A stretch of 64,000 nt of DNA from Taenia hydatigena (taxonomy: Eukaryota; Platyhelminthes; Cestoda; Cyclophyllidea; Taeniidae): positions 17,148,519-17,212,518 of the forward strand of contig JADWOT020000006.1 in assembly GCA_036345935.2 (NCBI GenBank). Reading direction: 5' to 3'. Numbering within the stretch: the first letter of the stretch is position 1; each line of letters opens with the position of its first letter. Shown one piece after another: positions 10,096-20,908 of this stretch. Both the position numbers and the translations under genes were made by a program. The notes under the pieces are model-generated. The model worked only from the letters and a program-made list of their open reading frames with translations, was not told where the DNA came from and searched no databases.

Positions 10096-11552
10096 ATGTC
10101 AGAAATTAACTTAGTCGGACTCAAACTATTAATATTGCTGTATTGTATCGCTGTGGAAGACAAGTCCTTGCCTAGAAGACCAGCAGGTAAACTGTTGAAA
10201 ACATGATCCATCAATAGTTATTTTTACTTACATAAGAAAGAAACCGAATCTCCACACCTTGATTTATTCAAAATCTTAGCAACTTTGATGTAACTTTTCC
10301 GACAACCTGCTCGAAAAATCTTCCCAAATGGAGCGCTTAGAAGTCACCAACATTAGAAAATAACATACGGCTGAAGAAAACAAAGAAAATTTAATGGTCA
10401 TCTTATGCACTAGAAGAGGGCAAATTCAGGATTAGGCGCATAATATAAGATGTCATGTTAAGTGGTCAGTGTAAGCTGTCCCATGAGATAGTGTGAGGAA
10501 CTTTGCCTGGGTTTTCGGACAGCCGTAAATCCCCGCTTAATGAGTCTGTTCAGCGTCTAGCAAGATTCTCAATCTGAAACTTCACTCAGCATTTATCCTG
10601 TAATCGAGAAATTCAAGCAATTGTCTACCTGACAAGAGTGGGTGATTTAGGTGCATTCATTTGGCTTAAGAGGTCCAGAGGAACTTGTTGATGCATTTTT
10701 ACCGTTCGCTCATAAGTCCTATCAATGGATATAGAACACCACAAACAACTGAAGCATAGAGCAACTACGACTCATACCACCTGAAGAATAGTGTGAAATT
10801 CATAGATGGGATCATCCTTTACATTAGTGAATATCTGCAATGATTCAACCCCTAACTGTCCCATCAACCAAGAATAGCGTGCTCACTTACTGCAAAGGAC
10901 TGCTCATTATGACCAAACCATTGACGTTGTCCATCAGCGTGCCCTCGCAAGTCTCTGCGGATAATCACGACCTTCATACAAATGGTTCCTGGTGGTGGTT
11001 CACACTCCCAGATGCGTGTGCGCGACTTCTGTTTAAATGCCTCCTGTCCATCACTGGGGCTAGGACCAAGTGGAAAAGTCGTAGCACTAAAAACTGTTTC
11101 CATCGCGCATATCAGAAACTTTATATAATACTAGAAATTCTGATTTATTACAGAATTCCTTTCTTTTACTCTTTCATAGGCGTACATTTGTTCATTTTAA
11201 GCGAGGATTCTTTGGGGACTCTAAATATCATGTTGTTTACAAATTTAATAAGTCAAAAAACCTACACCTCTGTTAGAGGTACAGGTGATGAAAAGTGTCA
11301 TCTGCCCCAAGGCACTCTTTTGATGAATACAAACGTATCCTACTTGAATACTGGAAGGAAAAAATAACGCAGCAGTACACCAAAACACCGGGACGGATTG
11401 CAGCTTTTCTGCAACTGTTGGCTAATGTCAATGGGATGCTTCCCAAAGTGTACACTTCATTGATGGAAGAAGGGGATGACGGATTGAAGAACTGCCAGGA
11501 ATGCGCACACACATGGATACACAGCCTCCCAATATGGCCGTTCTTTTATTGA
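10096..11552 (+). CDS. Possible two-exon small secreted protein (unrecognised)
   Basis: Candidate exons 10096-10186 and 11296-11552 would encode 116 aa. Exon 1 encodes a signal-peptide-like start (MSEINLVGLKLLILLYCIA) followed by EDKSLPRRPA and a donor CAG|GTAAAC in phase 1. Exon 2 encodes a helical-looking segment (FDEYKRILLEYWKEK, TPGRIAAFLQLLANV) with two cysteines (KNCQECAHTW) and ends in TGA. An in-frame TGA at 11289-11291 forces the second exon to start after it, and the AG at 11294-11295 is exactly phase 1. The acceptor is weak (GATGAAAAG), no canonical poly(A) signal was seen, and the family is not recognised. The phase match and leader are the support; other exons may be missing. Confidence 0.35.
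10891..11086 (-). CDS. Isolated minus-strand exon candidate of an unrecognised gene
   Basis: On the minus strand an acceptor (AAACAGTTTTTAG) and a strong donor (TTTGCA|GTAAGTGAGC) flank 196 nt open in one frame (phase 2 in, phase 0 out). The translation is charged and protein-like: GQEAFKQKSRTRIWE, CEPPPGTICMKVVIIRRDL, GHADGQRQWFGHNEQ. No partner exons were found on this strand. A frame of 175 codons also runs through on the + strand but lacks splice signals and looks less protein-like. Confidence 0.3.
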
Positions 11553-13278
11553 AACCGTTGAGGCTGTTTTAGTGAAAAAAAAAAAATACATTCGATCAGA
11601 ATGCAGCCATATACTTGAGTGGCGTTGAACTGATTAAGGCACTTCTTGCGGAGATCCAACTGAAGCTACTCAAGCAGTTTTGCTGGAAAATTGTAATAGT
11701 TTGCCAACATTAAAATAGAATCTTGAGAATTCGCATAGGAAGGGAGGTGGACGAGGGGTATTTTAGCGCGCGGTTTCGCCTGCATGTTTGTGTGCCCCAG
11801 TGGCAAATCCCGTGATTGACAGCATGACTCACACGCACACCCTCGCCCCTCATTCACTCAATGCGGACGACCGGAAACCGAATTTCTGATGCCACCACAC
11901 CAATTGGTAAAGAACGCATGTGGCACCCGGAAGTCTACTTAACTACGCCATGCCTTTGGATCTCAAAAAATAAGTCCTTTAGTGTTGCTTTTTTTAATTG
12001 ACTTGAAGCAACTTCCCATTTTTGTATTACCAGGACGTTTATTAGAATCTGCCTTAAACATGAGGAAAAGAATTTTTTTAGCAACTGAGGAAGCGTGTGC
12101 ATTGGGCATTGGCAAAGTATATAATTTGTAGTTTTGGTAGGTTGACAGATGTTTATAGAGTGTCTGGGGTCACGATGTGAAATGGCATGATTTTTGCTTG
12201 GGAGAAGACTTTGGCGCTATAGTGTAGCACCCCAACTTTCGTTGATTAGTTAGTCGAGGGAACGATTTTGGTTGAAGGAGAGAAGGACTGAATAGACCGG
12301 AAATCGAGAGTTTTTAACAGCCTTTAGACCAGGATACCTGTTCTCTACATTTCTTGAGTAAATTGATAGCCACACCCTGACGCTGTTTTTCTCCGTCTGC
12401 TCTTCGTGCAAGGAGGAGAGCACACATTCGATACATCCGTTCAGTGGAAAGACAGAGCAAATAAAGAATGTAGTGAGAGTTAGAAAGTTCTTTCATTTGG
12501 ACGAAAAATCGGAATGCTTTCCCGCATGTTTTTACTAGTTTTTGCACAACGTGTCTGTCGGAGTTGCACTACAAGGCAGACCATTTTTGAGCACTTATTT
12601 GAGGAAGCTTTGAGGTATTTCGCTATATTGTATTATATTTCTGATGCACACCTAAGTGCCCCTCATACCTAAGTGCTAGATTCATATATTATGCCAAATC
12701 ACGAGCTGCTGCTGTCCGCCATTCGGAGTGTTGAGCCCTCCCCCACGCAGTGAGGCTGATGAATTGGAGGCATCCTATCCTCCATCGGTCGCGTGCGCAA
12801 AATTACGTAATTTACATTCCTTAAGCGCTAAATTCTGCTTTAAGTGCTCCAAGAGCTTTCGCATGCTTCGCTCTCCCTCAATCCATCACTCCGAGCAATG
12901 ATGAGTGGATGGTTATCCGTGAGTGTCGGTTGTGTGTGGTGTGAATTGTGATTGAGACTTTCACTTTATGTATAGTGGTGTCTAGTTTCGAGGTGACAAC
13001 AAAAGAAGGTATGACGAGGTGTCAGTTGAATGTCCCTCTGGTACGGAAAAAGTTACTGACGGCCACCAAATCTACCAGGCATGTGGATACGCCCGCAGGA
13101 CACAAAGCGCTTCCATTATGAAAAGAACAGATCAAACCATTGATCAAAATCACGTTCAAAATGAGTTTGGTAAAACACTGTGAGGGTTAATTACACCAAA
13201 TTCATGAAATCCCAAGTACGATTAAAATCAAATTTACGACTTCTTGTCTAGCTTGGTATGGCGATGTCGCGCTTTAAT
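11553..13278. other. Intergenic, no supported gene
   Basis: AT-rich. A minus-strand frame near 12360-12430 (RMYRMCALLLARRADG, VAINLLKKCREQ) looks slightly protein-like but has no convincing acceptor or partner. Confidence 0.4.
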
Positions 13279-13459
13279 TGTTCGATCAACTCTCGTTAAT
13301 GGTAGGGAGCCACTGAGGGCTCTCTGCCATCGCAACTTTGCTGGACGAACTAACCTCATGTCCATGCCACTAATCTCAAGCCCTTCTGTAGGTCGACAAT
13401 GCATATTCCGCCCGAATATTTATTACTCTTTTATCTTCAGGGAGCTTTCTAGCGCAACA
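13279..13459 (+). repeat. Diverged solo LTR of the TRIM family
   Basis: Begins TGTTCGATCAACTCTCG, like the TGTTTAACTCTCGG LTR start. Contains CCATGCCACTAATCTC and GCATATTCCGCCCGAATATT in the order seen in other LTRs, and ends CTAGCGCAACA where intact copies have GGGACGCTACA. It shares most with the copy at 48290-48419. Confidence 0.5.
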
Positions 13460-14049
13460 ATAAGCCAACTTTCCATATAATTCTTAACCAACTAAACCCA
13501 CTGTTTTTAAGCTGGATTACTCGAAAAACAGGCACTCGAATGAAACTACTCATTTAGTATCTCCTTAATGACTTAATTAGAGAACTGAATTGTTGGGGCA
13601 TACTTGACTAGCCCATTTCAATCATCCAGTGGATCAAGAATCGACGACAATTTGATGCTTGGTTCCAATTTTTGCTCTGCGTTATGGGGACGACGAAAGT
13701 CAATTTCACCTTAGGAACTGCAATGTAATTCCAGATTTTACACGAATCTCAGCACTACCGAATAGCAACGTACGTAGGTTGCGTTACATCTATCTAGCTT
13801 TGCTTTTGTCAAAATATGGAAAGTTCACAAGTAGCCCTTTTGTACCAATTCTCTTTGCTTCATCATGCAACCATGGATAACGAAAGTAGACTAAAATGAC
13901 AGCCATTGAAGCTTGACGTCTCAACCTCTTCTTTTACCTGTCAGCACCTCAAATTACAGCTTAATGTATGTGTGAACAGAAAGCGTCTTTGTGAAAACCC
14001 GATGGTTAGGCCCTGTTTCCAGATACGCGTTTCTCCTTTCTCACCACAG

Positions 14050-14157
14050 GAAAAGGTCTTCAACGCAAAACTTACCATCTCTTACCTCCTCCGTGAGCCA
14101 GGCCAGTCGCGAAGCGTTGAATTCGAGCAAAATATCTATCATATGTGTTTTTGCTAA
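14050..14157 (+). CDS. Possible 3'-terminal exon of an unrecognised gene
   Basis: A strong pyrimidine-rich acceptor (TTCTCCTTTCTCACCACAG, ending 14049) precedes 35 codons in phase 0 (EKVFNAKLTISYLLREPGQS...) that end in TAA. It could be the last exon of a + strand gene starting upstream, such as the candidate at 10096, but no matching donor was identified. Confidence 0.25.
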   Translation, partial: EKVFNAKLTISYLLREPGQSRSVEFEQNIYHMCFC

Positions 14158-15309
14158 AATAAGATCATACACAGGAAATGATGGCAGAATTTTGTTGCTG
14201 AATGAAAGGAATTGCCCGTGTATGAGTGTATGGGCAGTGATATTATGGGAACAAATGGTGAGTCAGTTAAAAATTGGTTATAATAACGAAGATGACAAGT
14301 TGGGAATCGACTTGAATGCAACCAAATGTATATCGGTGCTGTGTAGTGACGCAGGGCTCCTACAAAATAACTAATTCCCATTAAGGAAAATTGACACTGA
14401 TTGATATTTACGAAGCACGCCATGGTTCACGACGGAGCTCTGCTGAGGCGGAGACTGTCGTGCATCTGTGGGCAAATTCAAGGGGCGTGGTGTTTCTGTG
14501 TGTGCTTGTGGTGTGGACCTTTGCCAGTAACAATGCAATGGCGTAAACGGAGGCGCTAGAGACAATGTGAGCACTCGCTCCCAACGCTTGTCAATCACCG
14601 AGGCAGTGGAGAAAGGTGAAAGCAGACCGACCCCGCCCACATGCAGTTTGAATATGGACAGTTGAGGCCAAAACACACTGTCTGCCTGGTCAGCAAGCTC
14701 AACTTGTGTGCTGACGCTATCAGATTTCTCCAAAAAGAAGAAACTCTATCATTCTTGATCTACCACAAAATGAGCTTTAGTGAAGTAAAATCGGTCTATT
14801 AACTCATTCAGAGCGTAAATCCAGTTGAGTTCGAGCAAGATCTCTATGGATAAAACAAGGGATCGACTATATTGGAATATGTCTTGTCAACTCACAAGAC
14901 AATGTGCAAAATTTTGATTTGTCGTGCTTTTAAAGCAAGCAGTTCGGCATTACCAATTTCTTCAACGAGATAAGTGCAAACAGATCCACTGGATATAACT
15001 AGCCGGGGACTAGGCAATGAAGTGCGTGTACAATGCCAGCTAAGGTACGCAGAGGGAAAGTTACCATTTGAGACACCAAAAAATTTTCAAATTAGGGAGA
15101 CCTTTGAGAATCACTAACCATTTTGCTAATGAAAGTAAATTTGTTCTACCGCCTCCTTTAAAGAAACCGATAAGAATTAGAGACAATCAAATTTCCATCA
15201 CAGAGTGATGCATTGTAATTGTATTTTGAGGGAAAACATTGGGAAGATAACTTCCAAGTACAGGTGATATAACTGTGCTTAGGACCTTTTTTGGAAATTG
15301 GAGAAAAAG

Positions 15310-15543
15310 ATGAAAATGAAACAAAGCATCAGAGGCCGCTGTCTACTAACAGTGATTTTTATTTTTCTTCACGATGTAGTTCTGCAGGACTTTGACAATT
15401 ATCTGCAGACGAAAGAAAGCAGAATAGGTATTTTTGACGCACAGGAGAGCTTAAGGACTACTGACATGGATCGCAGATCAGATTGCCCGGCGGAGGTACA
15501 ATGGTGGACCCCCAAGTCACCCACTACCGGAACCGAGAGTTAA
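15310..15543 (+). CDS. Small open frame with signal-peptide-like start (unrecognised)
   Basis: ATG 15310 opens 77 codons: basic start, hydrophobic stretch (CLLTVIFIFLHDVVLQ), then a polar acidic part and TAA. A donor-like AATAG|GTATTTT at 15427 would stop it in phase 1, so it may be a first exon rather than a complete protein. No homologue recognised. Confidence 0.25.
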   Translation: MKMKQSIRGRCLLTVIFIFLHDVVLQDFDNYLQTKESRIGIFDAQESLRTTDMDRRSDCPAEVQWWTPKSPTTGTES

Positions 15544-16350
15544 GCAAAATGTCAAAAGTTGCTAGCTTTTACCTCACGTTCTGAATAAACTTGCTTAGCA
15601 ATTGCATTAAACCAAGTTTATGGACTCAGGCTTGTGAAAATTGCGGCCTGTGTTAGAGGTTCAGTCAAGGAAACCGAAACAATTATGCAGTATTATATAT
15701 TCTTGGTTCGAGTATCGCCGCTACACATCTTAAAAGCCCCTTTATATCCTCCAATGCACCACACCGGTTCTTTTATGTACCAGAGAATCTCACGATTTGA
15801 TTATTTATGCTACGAATTCACGACGACATAAGAGAGTGAAATTGCGGCTTGAATATAGTACTACCGATAAATTATAAAATGCGCTCCTCAGTTTTTTTCG
15901 TATTCACATGCTAGGATAGCTTTTGCGACCCTGCATGAAGTAAACACTTTACTTAACCGTGAGATGAAGTGTTGACAGAAATCTAATGGAATACGTGCAA
16001 ATGACACACCCCCATGCTAAGTCTGCTCGTCAATTCTTGTCGCGTGTACCTTTAACTTCGGCTCTTACCAAACTTCATGTAGCCACCTGATTTCAAACCC
16101 TTTTCCCAGGTCAAAGCTGCGCGCGGAACTCTGAACATCTTTCCCAAAAACAAGCTCACACTCTGTCTCTTCTTAATTGGCTTCCGTAAAACAGAAGACT
16201 GCCCTTCGATATAGTGACAAGTATACAGACCGCATCACAGTGCCACCAACCAGAGCTTCTAACAACGGATTCAACATTGAAATACGCATCAAAATTCGTT
16301 AGTGGTCTGACTGCAGATTTCGATAAATAGCCAATTAAAGACACCGATGT

Positions 16351-17280
16351 TGTAGCTCCATCAGGAAACCTGACCTCCGCAGCATGCCAGTAGCTCCCAT
16401 ACCCTCGTTCCCGTCAAAAGGTAGAGACAGCCCAACCTTGAGGGACACCTCTCCCGATTCCTACTGCTGAGTGATAAAACTTTGCGTGACGGAAGAAAGG
16501 CATAGACTGAGGATAGGAGAACCTGCGACGACCTCTAACCGAAAAGAGCACAATGACGTCCTCCTTCAGCGACCACCTCACTCCCGTGTTCTGTGGATGT
16601 GCTGCTAATAACTGAAGTGACACTACTTCTGAACCACAGTACCAGAAGGAAGGTGAAAGCGAGGTGAATTGGCGATACCTCCTCCACTTCTCAATTAGGT
16701 TGATAGAGCCCACGCAGATGTGGCTCAACAGTACTGAATTCAGAACGACGTGGCAAGGAGGAACAGACGCGACACCACAGTTACACGAAACTACTTTGGT
16801 TTCCCTTCTCTATCGAATAAATTGGCTTATAAGCTAGTGTTCCTACGGTAAGAGATGGTCTGCACACTTCCCTCCCCCCAGTACATTTGCCAAACGGGAC
16901 AAAACTTCAGATCCAGTGCATTCGCCAAGAGGAATCAGTAAATTTGCAGTCAAATATTTTCTCAATCGCACGCAGATTTGATGCCAGTTGAGGTTGGTTT
17001 GTGGGTATTTTTCACACAACGTTGGCTACATTATGGTAGCTGACGTGGGAGGTTGACGAAGGAAGCGCCAGAGACGACGCTCGAAGGAGGAGAGGGGCTG
17101 AGTAAAGCGTTAATTGGCTGTGGTAAAGGGCCACTCTAAGCTCCCGCCCCTGTAACTCTGTCGGATGAGCTGTCATCCGAACCATGCAGGTAGCTCCAGG
17201 TTCCTCTGTATGGTGACAATATCTATACTACCATAGTATTGCTGCTACATTTGTCTGCAGAGATGTCTTGGGACGCTACA
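16351..17280 (+). mobile_element. TRIM-type LTR element, copy A (5' end degraded)
   Basis: From 16426 to 17280 it is nearly identical to 32677-33531 (about seven differences in 855 bp, no indels). Contains the purine-rich GAAGGAGGAGAGGGG that precedes the 3' LTR and ends GGGACGCTACA. Upstream of 16426 only a scrambled LTR remnant remains (GCATGCCAGTAGCTCCC); the primer-binding site seen in copy B is gone. No reverse transcriptase, integrase or gag is encoded. Confidence 0.8.
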
Positions 17281-18243
17281 GGGCTTTCCACCTATCTAAA
17301 TCTTTTTTACACGACTATGAATATGAGTTAGTTTGGCTGCAACCACTGGTTTACCATGAAAACGAACACCGCTTACTTGCCGAGAAAACGTTATCCTCAT
17401 CACATAGTAACTGATAGAAAAATGCATACTCATGCAGCTCTTTTAATGCAAGGAATAATTGATACAAATGTATTTTTTCCTTCGTACGCCAATATCTTTG
17501 CTATTCCCTGCGTGCCGTTAGTACCCGTGGACGAACTCTCAGTGAAGAGTATCTAGGCAATTTACAGCTGCCATTTGTTACTATTGTAATTTTTTTACAT
17601 GCATACATTCGAGTTGCCAATTAAATAAATGAATCAGGGCTGAGCAAGTGAGGCCAGCTTGGTTGCTTATATTTGGCGCATACTTATGGGATTTCTTAAC
17701 CTGAGAATTCAATTCCCACACAAAGCTATTGTCAATCATTGCCTGTCCAGTTATTTACCTGCCAAAAATGTTATTTGTTCGTATGTGTGGACTTTTCACA
17801 TAATGAGATTTACTGTGTCCATTGTTTACGGAACGATTTGCATTAGTAGTGAAATACCACAAGGCAATTCAGCTTATTCCTACCCTTATGCAGTATAATT
17901 AACCCAGAAACATCCCCAAGGTGTTAAAAATGAAAAGTCATGATAGTGTTTCGAAAGTACTTCAAGTGCTTAAATTTAGTTTATACAATGAAGCAGTTAT
18001 TCAAAAGAAGAGCACAAAGTAAGGGTTGGATGTTTGTGAGCGGAGCTATTTACTGTAATGCGGTTTACAAGCAAATAAACAATCGAAATCTGCACAAGGC
18101 TGCATGATTTAAACGAGATAATACCTAAAGTTAAATAAAATAATATACAAGTTAGGGAGCAAAGTAGCAAAATAATCACTAATCTATTTCTTTTAAAAAA
18201 ACAGCATAACCGCATATTTTATGAGAGGAAAGGTCATTGCATG
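17281..18243. other. Intergenic between two TRIM copies
   Basis: AT-rich; only short unsupported open frames. Confidence 0.5.
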
Positions 18244-19112
18244 TGTAGCGTCTCGAGGCTCCCTCGAAGGCAAAAGAAGGCAGAATACTAAAGTAGAATA
18301 TATGTATTCAATGGACAGAGAGAAATAAGCTGCTGGCATGGCTCGGAGGCCAGCCCACGCAGCTAGGGCAATATGGCCACCTCTGTGACCCTGACCGAAA
18401 CCGGTAGTTCCAACAAACAAAGTATTATATTGCCCCTCTCCTCTTTCGAACGTCGTCCCCGACGCGCCCATTATCACATCTCCTGCGTCAGCCATCACAA
18501 CTTAGTCAGTGCTGCGAGAAGCACCCACGAGCTGACCATGCCAGTTGTCGACATTCGACGCCATTGAGGCGATGCTTGACACCAACGTCAGTGATCCCTC
18601 TTCGCAGTGCATTGCACTTCGAGTTTCGTTTGGCTTGGGAACAAAGTTCAGAATAAGTGGCTCTGCCGACCATCAGTATGTCCGTAGGGAGGCGCTAGCA
18701 CGCCGATCTCCTTAAGCAAGTATAACGGGGGTAATCTTCGAAACGAAACTTTCCAGATGGTCCATGGCTAGTGTCGCTTCAGTTGTTAATAGCTTTCTTG
18801 TAGGACACGGAGAAGGGGTGGATGCCGGAGACGGACGTCGTTTGTGGCCCATCCGTAGCACATGCACTTCCTTCGCACCGCTGCAACATGCCACAAAGGG
18901 TAGAGAGCGGGGTAAAAACTCTAAAGAGTCGGGTCCCGACGCTCCCTCAAAGGCAAAAGAAGGCAGAATGCTAAAGTAGAATGCATATATTCAACGAGCA
19001 GAGGGAACTAAGCTGCTGGCATGGCCCTGAGGCCAGCTTACGCAGCTAGGGCCATATAGCCACCTCTGTGGACCTGACAGAAATCGGTAGTTCAAACAAA
19101 CAAAGTACTACA
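18244..19112 (-). mobile_element. Full-length TRIM element, minus strand, both LTRs present
   Basis: Read on the minus strand: 5' LTR about 19112-18931 starting TGTAGTACTTTG, internal region to about 18445, purine tract (GAGGAGAGGGG, about 18445-18433), and 3' LTR 18429-18244 ending GACGCTACA. Total 869 bp. Flanks are GCATG and GAATG, a 4-of-5 match to a 5-bp target duplication. The primer-binding site and the last bases of the 5' LTR are deleted (about 28 bp near 18934), so this copy could not prime reverse transcription itself. Lacking gag-pol, it depended on an autonomous element. Confidence 0.82.
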
Positions 19113-19235
19113 GAATGTGTAATGCAGTTAACTCGTTCGCAAATTCGAACAGGTGAATCTTCATTTTGTAGTAGCTACTTCTCCCTCTTGGTGTTACAGC
19201 CTTCTGCGCCTCAATAACAAACCTTTTACCATACG

Positions 19236-19423
19236 TGTAATACTTTGTTTGTTTATACTACCGGTTTCGGTCAGGGACACAGAGGTGGCTATAATGCCCT
19301 AGCTGCGTAGGCTGGCCTCCAGGCCATGCCAGCAGCTCATCCCTCTCTGTCCGTTAAATATATATATATTCTACCGTAGTATTCTGCCTTCTTTTGCCTT
19401 CAAGGGAGCCCCGGGACGCTACA
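19236..19423 (+). mobile_element. Solo LTR of the TRIM family
   Basis: A 188-bp LTR from TGTAATACTTTGTTTG to GGGACGCTACA with the family landmarks ACCGGTTTCGGTCAGGG, GCTGCGTAGGCTGGCC and CATGCCAGCAGCTC. Flanking ATACG/ATATG is a 4-of-5 target duplication. No internal region follows, consistent with LTR-LTR recombination. Confidence 0.85.
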
Positions 19424-19760
19424 ATATGCTGTCGCGTCTTCAAAGAATGAGACAAAGTAGTAGATTTCTATCTTTAAAAGGCACGCAAAGCCATTTGGGT
19501 AAAAAGTTGCAGAATGAACCAAACGTTGTTATTAGTCAAAAACGTATTTGCAAAAGCACTTGGTTTGCTATACAATTGGTTATGTGAGCGCAATGTAGAC
19601 AGGGTTGCAGAAAATAAATAACTGCCAAGACATGAAGAAATGTTGTGTTTGTAGAAATAATATCGCTTTTAAGTACTCCTATTTACAGAAATAACGAAAA
19701 ACCCTGGAACCATATGGAGGTTCTAATTTTCATAATTACAGTATGCGCAGATCGTTCTGC

Positions 19761-19923
19761 TGTTTGTTTGATTCTCGGTTTCGGTTACGGTAACGTGGTT
19801 GGGTACAATGCCATCTTTAGATGAGCTAGCCTCTGGACGATGCCAGCAGTCCCAACTTTATCTGTTGCTGAAAATACACATATATTCTGCCGGAAATTGT
19901 CACCTTTTGTCTTGGGGACTGCA
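19761..19923 (+). repeat. Diverged solo LTR of the TRIM family
   Basis: TGTTTGTTTGATTCTCGGTT start, GATGCCAGCAGTCCC and ATATATTCTGCC in the middle, GGGGACTGCA at the end. Clearly related but older than its neighbour. Confidence 0.65.
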
Positions 19924-20633
19924 GTGTAATACTTAATTCTTTAAATGCGCTTTGTAGGCCAGAGGCGGGGAGTCAATCTGAACCACGTGACGGAGCAGCG
20001 CGGAGACTCCCTGGAGCGTGACACGTCCCCGGCCTGAACTCCATATCTCGCCTAGCTGTATTCATCACCCTCTTTATATATTAAAGATGTCTAAAAGTAC
20101 ACAGACCTCTACTATCAAGGGTTACCAGGAGGGAGAGGAGGAACCCTCCACAGCAGTATGCGTCACTCTTTCGTGCAGCAGTTTTGCCATTTTGGCTCAT
20201 TTTAAGTTTATTAGGAATTGTTTGCAAAATCGAACTACTCATCAAACCTCTCCTTAATTGTGGAACTTTTTGCTATGATTTCTAATGATTGAAATTGAAT
20301 GAGTTTGATCTACAAGTAACGTGTTTTCAGCATTTACGCTTGGATATTTTCAGCGGGTAAGTCAAGTAGAGGTTTTACAATTAGAATATTCCATTGTGGA
20401 TACAAAACACGGCTACAATGCATCACTCAATGGTTGGTATGGTAAATGCTAATATGCCACGACGTCCATCCCTTTAAAACTCATGAAATCATTTAACCTT
20501 TGTCATGCACCCAAAGTTGCTACAGTAAATTAATCGTAAACTATGCTTATGCGGCAAAAAACTGGGTCCTGAAAATACGATATGATTAAGGTGCTTTAAA
20601 AAAGTACACAAAATTCACTAACTTCTTCTCTAG
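19924..20633. other. Upstream region of PRPSAP
   Basis: A short frame starting ATG 20087 (MSKSTQTSTIKGYQEGEEEP) reaches a donor-like GCA|GTATGC at 20156, but its phase does not fit the PRPSAP start exon; it may be noncoding or an alternative leader. An acceptor (AACTTCTTCTCTAG) ends at 20633. Confidence 0.35.
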
Positions 20634-20700
20634 CCTGTGATTGGGTGGAATTCCTACGTATTATATCTGTAGTTCTCACAAGAGTTGGGCTACTTTTGTG

Positions 20701-20908
20701 ATGCCGTTTCAAGGGCGGGCAGCGTCGAAAGCCACTTCCTCAAGTGGTTTCACAGCCGAATCAAAGGGTCTCGTCGTTTTGACCGGGAATTCTCATCCTG
20801 ACCTCGTCAAGCGCATCTGCAAACATTTAAGCATCCAACCATGTAAATCTGTTACATCAAAGCATTCTAATAGAGAGACAAAAGTTGAGATTCAAGAAAC
20901 TGTTAGAG
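20701..20908 (+). CDS. PRPSAP: PRPSAP exon 1
   Basis: ATG 20701 begins a Ser/Ala-rich leader followed by [20 protein letters not shown] and [13 protein letters not shown] at 20638 closes the frame upstream, 63 nt before the ATG. Ends in phase 1 at AGAG|GTTAGTC. The transcribed exon probably begins at 20634. Confidence 0.9.

Larger units (their letters stand above)
13460..16350. other. Intergenic, weak exon-like signals only
   Basis: Holds a possible terminal exon (14050-14157) and a leader-like open frame (15310-15543). A GC-rich minus-strand frame of 120 codons (14371-14733) has no splice support. Otherwise AT-rich and featureless. Confidence 0.4.

Noticed and set aside
10840..11367. Plus-strand open frame of 175 codons, the longest in the 10-16 kb region
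   Set aside because: No splice signals or recognisable motifs, mixed composition, and it overlaps antisense to an exon candidate with much better splice sites.
14371..14733. GC-rich minus-strand frame of 120 codons
   Set aside because: No acceptor/donor pair or partner exons and no family resemblance; composition alone was not enough.
16414..16728. Minus-strand open frame of 104 codons, repeated at 32656-32979 with 107 codons
   Set aside because: Both lie antisense within the near-identical core of TRIM copies A and B, so the conservation is explained by the repeat. No motif or start context supports a protein.
20018..20257. Open frame before PRPSAP (start ATG 20087) considered as an alternative first coding exon
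   Set aside because: Its donor leaves phase 0, which runs into a stop in the next exon; the stop at 20638 already fixes the start at 20701.
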